This document shows positions 38,363-49,597 of a stretch of DNA of 64,000 nt, piece after piece. The position numbers and the translations under genes are program-made. The notes beneath the pieces were generated by a model, which was not told where the DNA came from, made no database searches, and saw nothing but the letters and a program-made list of their open reading frames with translations. Numbering within the stretch: position 1 is the stretch's first letter; every line of letters begins with the position of its first letter. The stretch is from Phellopilus nigrolimitatus (taxonomy: Eukaryota > Basidiomycota > Agaricomycetes > Hymenochaetales > Hymenochaetaceae): assembly GCA_021029095.1 (NCBI GenBank), contig JAJOHG010000019.1, forward strand, positions 62,001-126,000, read 5' to 3'.

Positions 38363-38696
38363 TAAGTATGTATTGCCGCGGTGCCTTGACTGCCTGCCTG
38401 CCCATCAGAACGGTATTAAATTTATATCGAGATGTGGGTTTATTGCCGCCAGGGGACGGAGGTCGGTGCTTCTTCCGCGAGACAGCAAGCCGCCGAAGAC
38501 CTCTTTTTATATTTTTTTCCTGCGTTCATTTTGGGATTGATTGCTTGAGAAGAGATGATGGCACGGAAGAACGTCCTGGCCATGTTTCAACCAAAAGAGG
38601 ACAGTCGGGGCTTGGAGATGATAAGTAACATGACTGAGCTCACGGCGGAATCTTACGACAGCGTCGAGCAAGCTGAGACTACGGTTCCGGAAACGA
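38363..38696. other. Spacer between M1 and repeat copy 3
   Basis: Unique sequence. A short ORF from 38555 starts in this spacer and runs into R3 without recognisable similarity. Confidence 0.35.
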
Positions 38697-39613
38697 GTTC
38701 CCACGCTTCAGCGACGAGTTTTCTTCTTTGCTTCCGTCAGCCGGTCATCTCTTCCTCTCCAACCACGACAGACTCAAAGCCGCGACGCTCGCCCCGCACA
38801 GGACGCTCCGCCACGACGGTGCGCGTGTACGTCTTCTCTCGCGAGCGGGCTAAGGTCTGAGCATTCCAGTCCCCCTCGATCGACTCCAGCCGGGTCCGAC
38901 AGCAACTCTGTCGAGGGGCGTACCAGAGATACGGATCCCCCCCACTCGTCCCACGCGGCAGAGCGGGCCACGCTCGTCGCGGTGCGCTCGCGCTGCTGGG
39001 AATGCTCGAAGACGCACGGACGCCAGCCGACCCGCTCAGGGGACGACAGGTCGACCGTGCCGAGAGCGGACGGGGGGATCCTGAGATGCGTCCTGGGGAC
39101 TGGGCACGCCTTGCGTGCTGGTATCGCGATGTGTTGTGCCCTCTCCTCCATTCTACACCTGCACGATTGGTGTGGTAAGGACCGTTGGTCCCGTTCGGCG
39201 GCAAAAGTCTGACATTGGACAGGCTTGTCGTCCTGTTTCTGGGGTTGGCCGAGCTGTGTTTGCCTAACTGCGTACAGTGCACACAGAACGTACGATCATC
39301 GATCATCGACTGCAGAACGGTGCTTCGAAATATGTCAAGTACAAGTGTGTCCTGAGCGGCCAGGCGGCAACTCATATGGTTTGTGCAACGTTACACTCCC
39401 GACACCATGTTGGCCAGTGGTGTAATAGGGTTTCGTTCTTTGCACGCCTTAGAAACAGTGGCTTGGAGAAGGGCTCGTCGTAGGATCCAGCTCGCCGGGT
39501 GTGTCCTTCAGTGCACTTCGCGGCTCGCGGCTTCTTGCCGTGAAACTCGACTCAGACTACTCTGCGTCTGTCGTGGTCCGCGCAATTTTTTGTATTTTCC
39601 TCCTCGTGGGATC
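38697..39613 (-). repeat. Repeat module R, copy 3
   Basis: Terminal R of the inverted copy. Its outer end lies at GAGTTCCCACGC, the same point where solitary copies R4 and R5 end. Hairpin 1 is changed in one arm only (CACGGC-AAGAA-GCCGCG); hairpin 2 is as in R1. Confidence 0.8.
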
Positions 39614-40378
39614 CTTTCATTTTGTTGACGCACTGCTACTGTTCGAATTACTTGACAGTTCGTTGAACTGTAAAGAATTGCTGGTATGAGAATATCAAGT
39701 CGTCCCTCTAATGGAAAAAGTGCTCAGTGTGATCTATAGTCGCTGAGACGGTATCAATAAAAACGCGTTTGTGATAAGAACCTCTCCAAAGAATCATTTC
39801 CGACGTGTCTATGGATCATATCAACATAATGATCCCTTTGTGAAAGAGTCTAGATGACTCTGTAGAGATTAGCGGGTGATGCCACCGCGTCCGCAGAAAC
39901 AACAAAGAATCAAAAAGCGAAACAACAACATGTACGTGCTTGTTTCATGGAACGAATCTTCCAAGTCATCGTTATATGAGCTGTGTCGAAGACCGATTCA
40001 AAGCTTGATAGGGGTACCAGGACCATCCACACGTTACACTAATCTCTAGTAAAGAGATCGATCGGTATCAACATGTACATGTACATGTACGCTTCCGAGC
40101 GACTTGCGCCAGAAAACGGCATCCGTTCGATAAACGTAAGCATTGTGGGGGCGCTCGCGCCCGCACCGCGGTCGGCGTCGATCATACATGACATCCGCTG
40201 TCGATGTCATCCCGCCGCCACCACGACCGCCGTTACCCCCGCCCGATTCCCGGTCCCCCACCCGCCTTCTTCGACGACAGAGCTTGTTATCCTGTACATG
40301 CAACCCGGAATTCCCCGTCCATTGCGTCGAAGAAGCGCTGCAACTAGCTAGCTAGTTGCTTCGTTCCGCGACGTCGTC

Positions 40379-40420
40379 GAAGGAGAAGGAGAAGGAGAAG
40401 GAGAAGGAGAAGGAGAAGGA
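40379..40420. repeat. GAAGGA microsatellite
   Basis: Seven tandem AAGGAG units in repeat copy 3. The matching positions of units 1 and 2 (about 23640 and 28917) have only two or three TTCTCC units, so the run expanded in this copy. Confidence 0.7.
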
Positions 40421-42903
40421 CGTCCTCATCTCGCGCGAGCCGAAGACGAAGCTGGAGACAGGACTCCAGACCCCGCGCCGCTTCGGACTTCGAAGGCGTG
40501 CAGCCTCCTTTTCGAATTCGTATCTACGTACCTGCATATGTATGTGGGATTTCATTTCCGCCCTCGCTCCGCGCCGACGGCGTTGACACACTGGCAGGCA
40601 GACAGAGACAGCGCAGCAGCAGCATGCGCCGGATCTCAGATCGCGCGAGAAAGTGAGAACATTGCAAATTGAACCGAATCTGCCCCAATCTGCGCAAAGC
40701 GCCACTCTAAAGGCCTCTCTCTCTCTCCTGATCCTGATCCTGATTCTCGGATATTTTGGCTAGCCTGCGCCGACACTCGCACTGCGCGTTTTAACAGAAA
40801 TGCTGCCGCGGGCAGTCGTCTCCATGCAAGCCAGCGCTCAGACGATCGGATCACGATAGGACTGCAGAGATTGTGCTCGTCGGGCCCCGAGCGCGAATTC
40901 AAAGCGACAGCCGCGGCGGCGGCTGGTCCGGAAATACGGCACAGAAGGAAGGGAGGGGCGGTGTTCCCGCGTTCCATCCCGACTGGCAGAAACCAGATGA
41001 TTCGAAGCCCGGGGCCTGACGGCTGAAACGTCCCCACAGTCCCTGTTTGGCACGCTAGCGCTGCATATGTATGGAAGGATGGAAGGTTTCAGGTCGCTGC
41101 ACAACGGGGCTGCTTCTCTGCCTGCAACGAAAAATGGAAGAAGAGCAAAAAAAAAAAAAAAGCGCACAAAATGCGGGTGGTCGCTAATCCGAGCAAGCGC
41201 GTATGCGTATGGGGACGGGCAGGCCTGAACGTGCCGCGGACGGGCTGACCGTGGCTGATGAACAGGAGCCTAGATAAGCTCGGCGGTGCTGGCAGGTGGG
41301 TGCCTGTGGATGCGGGGCGGGGTTACGACACCTGCGATCGGCACGGTCGTAAGCCCTTCGAAGAAACTAGATCGCCAGCGATAAGCTCAGGCTCGCGGCA
41401 GCGGCATGCTTTGCGTAGTGCTATCGGAGGCGCACCGGTGACCAGCTCGAGAACGCGTATGCACGTGGTGCTATGTATACGTATGCATGGTGTGCGCTTG
41501 CCTGGTTTATTGTACGTGGGTCAGACAAACCCGCGACGCACCTGACCCACCGCGGCCCGCGGAGACGCAGCGATTATCGCCAGGCGACGCGACGATTTCG
41601 GACTTGGCGCGGCTGCGGGGGCGTGCAATCGCCTCGATTGCGTGCTCGCGGATGGCAGGCGCTTTAGGCCCAGTCCATGCTAGCGCAGGAATAAGGAGCA
41701 GCGCGGCTTCGTTTTGATAAATTGGGCATCTGACGGGCTGGCAAGGGTGATGTACTCACTTCCGAAGCAGCACCACCGGCCACTGCGCTGCGTTGGCGAC
41801 GGTCTTGCAAGACCCCATTTGCACCGCGCCGTGCGATGCACGAAGCCCGAACAACGCCGTAGTCAAAGGACGGAATTAGAGCTTGAAGATCCTTTAAGCC
41901 CATTCGTTGTCTTTCTCCGGATTGGAAAAGAGGTTAAGACACCGGTCGTCGAGACGAATTGCAGCTGTGCTTTGTCCCGGAATACTTGCTTGCATCGGAT
42001 TCAAAGGCACTTATTTTAGTCCGGTCATGAAGACCAGAGTTGCCGACTGAGTGTGACCAAGCGATTTCAACTGCTTGAGACAAAAGGATGAGAGTCTTGT
42101 GAAATAGATGTTCAGGAGTCATCGAGCAGAAGGCCGGTCCGAGAGACCTCAGCATACAGACGTGTCCCATTTGCGTTCGGAGCGTGTGACGGGTATGCCC
42201 ACACGCACTGATTGGCAGACTCGTGGAAGTATGTAAGAAAGAGAGAAAGCACGGTATAAGCACGGTATCTTGCACCCATTTTTTCGAAGAGCTACGATGG
42301 ACGCCCCGGCCTGGCGATATCTTTAGAAACCAAGGTCCTCGCCAAAACCGGACCAAACTCACAGGGCACAGCTGCACGAGCTCGCGGAGCACACACAAGG
42401 GGACTAAGCCGCAGCAGCATTGGTCGAGCCATCCGGCGCACGCCCCAGTCCGACACGTATATACAGTACCAACTCTCGAGCGAGCTGACGGGGAGCGCCC
42501 CATTGAGATCAGATCGATAGAGCGATTTGGGCAGGCTTCTCTTCGAGTCATCGCGCCCGGCGCTTCGCCGTCGCATCCTATATCTACGAGGACCGGGGAC
42601 GTGGCCTGCCTGGGGAGGCTAACTTAGGACGCGATTGGCCCCTGAGTTGCGAGCGAGCGCGTGCAGCGCGGCGCGGGCAGCGAGTCTGAAAGCGAAACGA
42701 GGATCGGATTACTAAGGGGCCTTGTGAAACGGCGGGCGGGCCGTGCCATGGAAAGTTGATCACAACAGTGCGAATGGGAAGCAGGATGGCTGACCGGGCC
42801 TGGAAGGACAGATCTGGGCGGAGCGAACGTCTGAGTTCGAATTAGACTTCTTGTCGCGGATTTTCGTGTCTGTCGTTCTGGACCGCATCTCTGTGCGTTA
42901 CTA

Positions 42904-43311
42904 CAGTGCATAAAGGCATAAGTCAACAAGCCGGAAAGGTCCGAATTACTTTTCTATCTACATTTGCCACAATTATTCATGGCCTATTTGTTTATACGCA
43001 TTGGTTAGAGGCCATGCGTGTCTACAGATCTTGTATCATAGATTTCTCAATTGTCGACTTTTTCTTTTTCGGCCACTGAAAATTTGAAACAAATAATAAT
43101 AATGATTAAAATGCGTTTAAAATTGCCTAATATAGGTTATTATATAAGATAAGCGCCGAAATCTAAATTAAGTCCGGCATTTCGGATGACCATTTCGTAT
43201 TAGCCAGTCAGTATCTGACATTTCTTCTTGCACATTTCAGCATAGGAGAGTAGAAATATTCCATGCGGACTCCCTGAAAAACAGATATAACACGTGATTT
43301 GCTATTATTAT

Positions 43312-43342
<31 letters not shown>

Positions 43343-43492
43343 CTCAGAAATTTTTGAAACATCCCAAAAAAACCGGGAAATTGCGAGAAATTGCGTATTT
43401 TGCTTACTTCTATTAGCGAAACTAAAAAAGAAATCTGAAATTCGCAAAATTCCGGCCTCCAGACAATTGATGCTTCATGCCTTTATGCACCG
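42904..43492. mobile_element. MITE-like element M3 inserted in repeat copy 3, TA-flanked
   Basis: Ends CAGTGCATAAAGGCATAAG and, inverted, CGGTGCATAAAGGCATGAAG, flanked by TA (42902-42903 and 43493-43494). Unit 1 of the large repeat gives the empty site: the segment matching both flanks is continuous there and has a single TA (near 21075, minus-strand sense GCTAGTATTT). The 589-bp interior is AT-rich, with a T run of about 28 (43313-43342), and encodes nothing recognised. Confidence 0.78.
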
Positions 43493-44165
43493 TAGTGCAA
43501 CTTGTTTTTATGCACCAGGTACGGAGGTACACCATGCCACCCAACTGCCCCTTAATTAAACTGTTTCTATTTAGCTGAACACAGTGCGCGGGTGGCAAGG
43601 GCTGGTTCTGCAGAGTGAGGAAGCAATATGCAGTGCGGGACTTCCGAGGTCCACCGTTTATCTCTGCATGGAGAACGATCCGTAGTCCAGCAGACTTTCC
43701 GATAAAGGGCGTAATGCATTGATGAGACAACCTAGACGGTGACAATTGGATAGAACAGCGGAACGCGTTTACAATTGTCCGTGCTCCAAAAGGCTGGATG
43801 CAAGCTCCTATGTGATCGGCACCGGCGTAGGATTGACTCCGCTCATACTAGTGCTCGTCCAAAAATACGTGCAAGCAAACTCTCGCCTTTAGCTCTCTTG
43901 AATGACGACTGGTTTAGGGGGGTACAAAAAAAAACATAGATTAGCATTGCACCCGTCCCTGCGCTCGCTGGCGAAGCTTCCGCGATTGCCAGACCTCTAT
44001 GCAGTCCCAAGAGACGGCCGGCGCCCGGAAGTTCGCGTTTTTACACCTCGAGCTGATCAATCGAATGAAGCAGAATTTTTTGCCGGCAGGTCTCAGAGGT
44101 CAAACTTTCAGTCGGCCACTTTATTCCTAAATTGCTCCGAACGTCAAGTGACTAGAAGGTCGTAA

Positions 44166-44618
44166 AACTGTTTTCAATACGTAAGCCTTTGAGCTCGCCA
44201 TCCGGGGCCGATTTGTTTGCAATCTCTGCGCAAGGTCGTAGCAAACGGTCTAGTGCCGGGTCTACTACTCGTACCGACCAGTGAGCGTCCGGAATACCAC
44301 GAAAATAGCTGACTGTCAGGTGCGCTTCAGTGAAAGACCAATCCGTGGTGCGCATCGCAAGGTAGACCCTCCGTCTATGTGTTTTGCATATTCGGCCGGT
44401 AGCTGATGTGATTGTCTATAAATCGTGAAAGGGTAAATGAACTCAAGCAGTGTCGTCGAAAGGATGAGAAATAGTGTGCAGTACATAAGATCATTTTACA
44501 GCCCTGTCCTGTACCGCGGAGATGACGCCCGCGTCGTGCAAAAACAAAATTAAAACTGAGGTCGCGATGCTCAGGCTCGAAATCGAGGTCGTCGCTTTTT
44601 GCTTCGTCGGACGCATTA
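44166..44618. other. Unassigned spacer between repeat copy 3 and M2
   Basis: No ORF longer than about 67 codons has support, and no similarity to other parts of the window was noticed. It may be divergent continuation of repeat copy 3. Confidence 0.35.
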
Positions 44619-45213
44619 CAGCGCTTTTACAAAACCTTGTCAGTGCGCGCAAAAAAAAAAAAAAGTTGCGGCCCCTCAGAGTGTGCCAAATAAGGCATTA
44701 TTGCCTATTTTAGCGAAGTCGCGTCGTGGTTTTTTTTTTTTTTTCGTCGTCGTTGTACATGTACAATGCATGCCCTATCGAAAGATCAGTGAGGAATTGA
44801 GTGTCCGTGCTCTTTGGCTATACAAGACAAGCCACTACTACCCTGATGCACTTTCTGGCATTTTGGCTTCTCGATAGTAACTAAGATAGTAAGATTGTAC
44901 CTGCATGAGCTCCTGCAGACTAAAGTTTCCCAGAGACGACGGCGGTGTAGCTCGCAAACCGGCGAAGTTGATGTCAAATTTTGGCTGTACATTGTGCGGG
45001 TGCCTCTGCATAATTCCACTGACTCCAGTTCTGCATCTACGAGCTGCTCGACACAGACAGTGTGCTGCATGACACAACAAACTGCACAATGGACGAGGCA
45101 ATCACGACGCGACTTCGCTAAAATAGGCAATAATGCCTTATTTGGCACACCCTGAGGGGCCGCAACTTTTTTTTTTTTTTTGCGCGCACTGACAAGGTTT
45201 TGTAAAAGCGCTG
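44619..45213. mobile_element. MITE-like element M2 with 112-bp terminal inverted repeats, TA-flanked
   Basis: The ends CAGCGCTTTTACAAAACC and their inverse are flanked by TA (44617-44618 and 45214-45215). Inverted similarity extends about 112 bases, including an A/T run of about 14 and GTTGCGGCCCCTCAG. The TIR shares AAAACCTTGTCAGTG with M1 at the same position, so the two belong to one family. The interior carries a relic transposase start on the plus strand. Confidence 0.83.
44770..44877 (+). pseudogene. Relic of a Tc1/mariner-like transposase N-terminus inside M2
   Basis: A 35-codon frame starts MPYRKISEELSVRALWLYKT and continues HYYPDALSGILASR before a stop. It matches the N-terminal helix-turn-helix style of Tc1/mariner-like transposases (ISEELKxRALxL). 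Nothing of the DDE catalytic domain remains within the element. Confidence 0.6.
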
Positions 45214-45608
45214 TAAGGTTTCAAGAGTGTCGAGCTGCGGAGAGCGGCATTTCCCCCGAATGTGGGTCGAAGGTATCGTATGGGAACTAGTACATGCATC
45301 AGAAGAAGAAAAGTGCAGCTCTCACAGAGACATACTCGTGGATACGGAGTTGTCAATCTCTGCAGAGAAAGCTTGATGTTATGTCTATAAAGATATTATA
45401 GACTGCAGTATCAGACGTATTACTTTCAGCAAATCTCTGGGTTGCTTGAAGTCAGTCGAGTTTTCTAAAAGCTCAATGTCGAGCTGAACATGGACTCAAT
45501 CGAAGAAATCCTAGAACAGTGTGCGTAGTAGTCAATCCAGCAAGTCAAAGTCCAGATCGCTTGCACGTTTGCACGAGGCTGAGTTTGCGTCCCCTCAGTT
45601 GAGACATC
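45214..45608. other. Spacer between M2 and R4
   Basis: No supported gene. Only a 72-codon minus-strand frame that begins inside M2 crosses the region. Confidence 0.35.
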
Positions 45609-46480
45609 GAGTTCCCACGTTCGGCGAGTGACTTCTTGCTTCCGCTAGTCGGACATCTCTTTTCCCTCAACCACGACAGACTCAAAGCCGCGACGCTCGC
45701 CCCGCACAAGACGCTCCGCCGTGCCGGTGCGCGTGCACGTCTTTTCTCGCGAGCGGGCTAAGGTCTGAGCATTCCAGTCCTCCTCGATCGACTCTAGCCG
45801 GGTCCGACAGCAACGCTGTCGAGGGGCGTACCAGAGATGCGGATTCCCACTCGTCCCAGGCGGCAGAACAGGCCGCGCTCGTCGTGGTGCGTTCGCGCTG
45901 CTGGGAATGCTCGAAGACGCACGGAAGCCAGCCGATCGCCTCAGGGTCGACAGACGGCCTCTCGCCGAGAGTGGACGGGGGGACCTGAGATGCGCCTCGG
46001 GGACTGGGCACGTCTTGCTTGCTGGTATCGCGATGTGTTATACCCTCCTCCATTCCATGCCCACACATTTGGTGTGGTACGGACCGTTGGTCCTGTTGGC
46101 AGGCGCTGGCGTCTCATAGACAGCCGTGCTGTCCTGTTTCTGAGGTATCGCTTGCCATTGATCGTGCTTTTTGTGCGATCAATGGTTTTGTCAAATGTGT
46201 AATGATACCTACTATCGTGCTGGCCAAACACGGGCAAGTTTTGTATCGTTGCATACTTGGAAGCAGAGTGGCTTGGAGAAGGGGTCGTCGTAGGATCCAG
46301 CTCGCGAGCGTGTCCTTTAGTGCACTTCGCGGCTCACGGCTTCTTGCCGTGAAACTCGATTCAGACTACTCTGCGTCTGTCGTGGTCCTCGCAATTTTTT
46401 TGCCTTTCCCTCTTTGCGGGGCTTGTTTATTTTTTATTTTGTTGACATGCTGCTGCCGTGAGGCGAGGAATTGTATGTAG
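45609..46480 (-). repeat. Repeat module R, copy 4 (solitary)
   Basis: Stand-alone R with its outer end at GAGTTCCCACG. It is more diverged than R1-R3 but keeps both hairpins (CACGGC-AAGAA-GCCGTG; CGACAG-CGTTG-CTGTCG) and the shared 70-codon frame. It lies directly upstream of a decayed SDR copy, just as R5 lies upstream of the intact SDR gene. Confidence 0.78.
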
Positions 46481-46559
46481 CCACACATTTAATTGTATGT
46501 AAATGATTTGCTCTTTTGCCTGTGTTTCTGAAGTCGCACACGTCGACCGACGTCAAGCA

Positions 46560-47080
46560 TGAACTCGGGGTCGACATCGACATAGTCAGCGCCACTGTTC
46601 GGCTCAATTCTCAATGTCAGTAAGCTCAATCCCAACGCCTATACGCTGGTTCTCCAAGTTGTTCTCTCAGACAATTGCAGCAATGTATCTGCCATCGACT
46701 TTCCGGGTAGTATTTCTGCGCATTTACCTTCCAAAGAGTCGGAGTTCGGCATCGATTTAAAGTGCGCGAGCTCGGGTAGGCATGGTATTACAGGCTCATG
46801 AGTCGTGTACTTCAGGTATAAATTTATGTTCGCGATCCATAAGTTTTGAAGCAGGAGCGCCTAAACGCGGAGGAAGTCACGCAGTGAATCGGAAAGGAGT
46901 TCGGCGTCAGGGCCAAAGCGTACACGAGCAGCGTCCCCAATGAGCTCTCAACGGCGATGTTCAAGAGGATTGGAGACAATGTCACTGGTCTGAATGGCTC
47001 TCGCAGTTTAGTGCAGTTTTCCGAGTCGATGCTGAGGAAGGATGGAGACGAGCAGCGCCGGAGAAGTCTGAAGATATGAG
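46560..47080 (+). pseudogene. Decayed copy of the 5' half of the SDR gene (relic 1)
   Basis: Matches the promoter and first exons of the SDR gene at 50640-51140. The clearest part (46860-46980) aligns with [19 protein letters not shown] and the following codons, but has an in-frame stop (GTCACGCAGTGA) and several indels. The start-codon area is also altered (compare 46690-46712 with 50735-50764). The 3' half of the gene is absent. Confidence 0.75.
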
Positions 47081-47273
47081 TCATGTGTCGGGTAAAAGGC
47101 TGCCGACCGCATTGTATCTAGCAGTTAGCGGAGACGACACTTGAGCTAGAACCGAAGAGGCTCATATCGCTTCAGCAATTTTGTACAGACTAACGCGTCT
47201 ACACACCCCCCGAAGCGTCTCTCTCAATAAACGTCGATTTAAAGATAATATACGGTATGCACATACTACACAA

Positions 47274-49149
47274 CTAACTGAACGTTTGGTCAAGTCCATC
47301 GAGGAAGTATATGTCGTGGCTGCGTTGAATAGTACCTCCTGGTTTCGATCCTTCCGACCATAGAATGTCCACGTCATTTCTGTCGTATGGGTACCTTGCC
47401 ACACCCTCCTTCCCACTCCAATCGAAGTCTATTAGCATCGCTCGAGGACGTCCTGCTTCTGACTTCGAAATGAGAACATTTGCTAAGCGCAAGTCGCCAA
47501 AGACACGACCATCTTCGTGAAGCAGAGCGATGGCGTTGTGAATATCCTGACGCAGAAACGGTCTTTCCTCCGCTGATGTATCATGAAGGCTGCGACTGGG
47601 TATGTACTTCATTACTATCATCCTCCAGTCTTTTGATCCTGAAGGCGGATCGGCGTAGTACAAGTGAGGAGCATATCCAGCTTCAGACAAAAGTTCATGA
47701 GACGCAATGTCGTAGTGTTTCGTGAATTTGATGACAAGTCGCTCCCGAGTCTGCTCTGAAGTGGCGTACCACAGTAGCTTATTCTCTGAAACAGGCTCGT
47801 CGAATGAGAATGTGAATGTCGAGCCTTCAGAGACGTAGCTACGCCGATATGGAAAAAATAGGGAACCTGCGGAGACGTGGTTCGAAGGAGGTATAGTATG
47901 TATTCAAGCGGTCATGAGCGTTCTTCAATGCCTGGAGCAACCTGGCCAACGTGCCGATCCGTTCCCCGGCATCCTCTGGTTGGTCCATGTAGAGAATCAT
48001 GTCGGTAAGCGGCTCGATAACGGGTCTATCGAGGAAGATAGCGCCCATCACACAGAGAAACGGTCCCATCATGGCGATAAGTATCATCGGACAACACGAT
48101 TTCTTCCAAAAATCCGCAAACTACACAGACATCGAGACAAATCATAAAAGCTGGTTCTTGTCTGTTTATGTAACTTACCGATCGATCCATGACACATTTC
48201 ACGTAACTGCCTGCTGCTTGCAAAATCGCGTCACCACTTCCTAGCTCTGCCTTTAACTCTAAAGCGAGGAGTGGTGTACGAACGCTGGGAGTGGTCACCA
48301 TGCGGCCAGGACGAGATTTATCTTCTAAGACCTTTGCTTCGAAGACGAGCCCGGTGAGACTGTCGAGTAAGGGAATTACTTTACTCTCCCGCTCAGACTC
48401 GGTTTCGTAGATTGCGCCAGACGCCTCCATGAATTCATGCAATGTAGAGAAATCGATGGACGGTGTCGCTAGCGCCGTGTCGTTAAGCTCTCTAAGAAAG
48501 TCGCCAAAAACAGGATGAAACAGAGTGACGGGTGCACCACAAGCGCTGTAGGGCCGCATGTTGTGGAACAGATTACTGGTTCCCTTGTTATACTTTTTGA
48601 AGACAATCATGCGAGCGAGCGAGGAAGGGGGCGGTATATCTCGACATTTTAAAGCCGACTCGTTCCGAATCTGCAATGTATCCCGCAAGTAATCTGTGAC
48701 AGCGTCGACAGAGTCTGGTATTTGTGTCCGAGTTTCCGATTAGTCGTCTACAACGAAGTCAGCGGTTGGAGAACTTGTAAGGAAAGAAGTGTGGTCTACG
48801 CACTCTTATTTTCCTCCACCTCCGCGATTAGGTGGATTATCTCAGATGCTAAATCGTCGGCGGACCAGTACTTCTGAACTTTACGAAGCATATCAAGACT
48901 CTCCGGAAGCTCAGACATGAGTGCATCCACAATAGTATGGTTTATTCCGTCCTCTTCGTCCAGAGGCAGATTCGCTCGATACACACGGGAAATTTCGACT
49001 GTCTTTTTCGTCCTTGTTAGGATGGCAAATTTAAGATCATGCAAGACCTTCGCCAATTTTGTCGTCGGCGATATTGATAAGGGGAAGACACTGTCTTCAT
49101 CGACGGGAACTCCTCTGAACTTGACGCAGCAGAAAAATAGCACGGCCAT
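47274..49149 (-). CDS. Crinkler (CRN)-type protein with C-terminal protein-kinase-like domain
   Basis: Exon 1 (49149-48804) encodes a ubiquitin-like CRN N-terminus: MAVLFFCCVKFRGVPVDEDS, FPLSISPTTKLAKVLHDLK, VEISRVYRANLPLDEED, YWSADDL, IHLIAEVEE. After a linker (RNESALKCRDIPPPSSLARM), exon 2 carries FKKYNKGTSNLFHNMRPY and the FEAK and LLALELKAELG segments. Later exons give MMGPFLCVMGAIFLDRPVIE, then a kinase-like C-terminus: WRMIVMKYIPSRSL, DIHNAIALLHEDGRVFGDLR, NVLIS and MLIDFDWSGKEG (catalytic-loop D and DFD). The extra A in the run at 47853-47858 breaks the frame; one base fewer reads FPIFPYRRSYVSEGSTF. At the second-exon junction a TAA replaces the CAA of the paralogue at 63 kb, though an alternative acceptor at CCAG (about 48727) would skip it. 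CRN proteins occur in many agaricomycetes; their role is unknown. Confidence 0.82.
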
Positions 49150-49299
49150 GGTGGCAATGTATTGAAGTTGAGAATGAGCCGAGTTTGTGCACAGCCGCAG
49201 TTTTGCAAATCACACAAGGTCACGTGACCATCCAATTGGGAAAGTCCTTCAAAAAGTCTTCCAAAAAATACATTATACAGTAGGAATGATGATTTAACA

Positions 49300-49480
49300 G
49301 CATGCATGCGCGTCAGAGCCAATGCGTACAAGTGCGGCATCCTCGATAACCTCGTAGAGGGGGTATTTACAAGCTCGGACCTGTCTGGCTCTCCCGATTC
49401 AAATTTAATGTACATGATCGAAGTCAGTGTTAGAGCACATTTTTCTGAGTGGATGCTGAGGCTGAAGTGCAATTGCTTGA
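49300..49480 (+). pseudogene. Second decayed SDR fragment (relic 2)
   Basis: GCGTACAAGTGCGGCATCC and the following 50 bases align with the SDR exon encoding [18 protein letters not shown] at about 51046-51100. The downstream part (49425-49470, TTTTTCTGAGTGGATGCTGAGG) aligns with relic 1 at 47018-47040. The frame is lost. It sits just upstream of R5 and on the opposite side of the CRN gene from relic 1. Confidence 0.65.
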
Positions 49481-49597
49481 AGACGTTTTGCGACAGCGTG
49501 CGCAGCCAATACGGCAAGTCATCGTCCAATTGGCTTGACATTTTCGTCTCGTCGTTTGCAGACATGCAGATACTTGTACCGGAAGTCAGGCCGGAAG

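Larger units (their letters stand above)
38697..44165 (-). repeat. Inverted third copy of the large repeat, truncated and interrupted
   Basis: On the minus strand, 44165-43950 matches unit 1 at about 20560-20755 and 43690-43530 matches 20900-21060. Likewise 42720-42580 matches 21250-21390, 42540-41640 matches 21480-22320, 41130-40690 matches 22890-23330 and 40600-40330 matches 23430-23700. The order then continues through the unit 1/unit 2 junction into module R (39610-38697), where similarity stops. This copy therefore starts inside one unit, crosses the junction and ends at the outer end of R. Element M3 interrupts it at 42904-43492. No conserved protein is encoded. Confidence 0.82.

Noticed and set aside
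46824..47084. Minus-strand ORF of 86 codons, similar to minus-strand ORFs near 49.5 and 51 kb
   Set aside because: The similarity is the antisense of the SDR exon and its two relics, not an independent gene.
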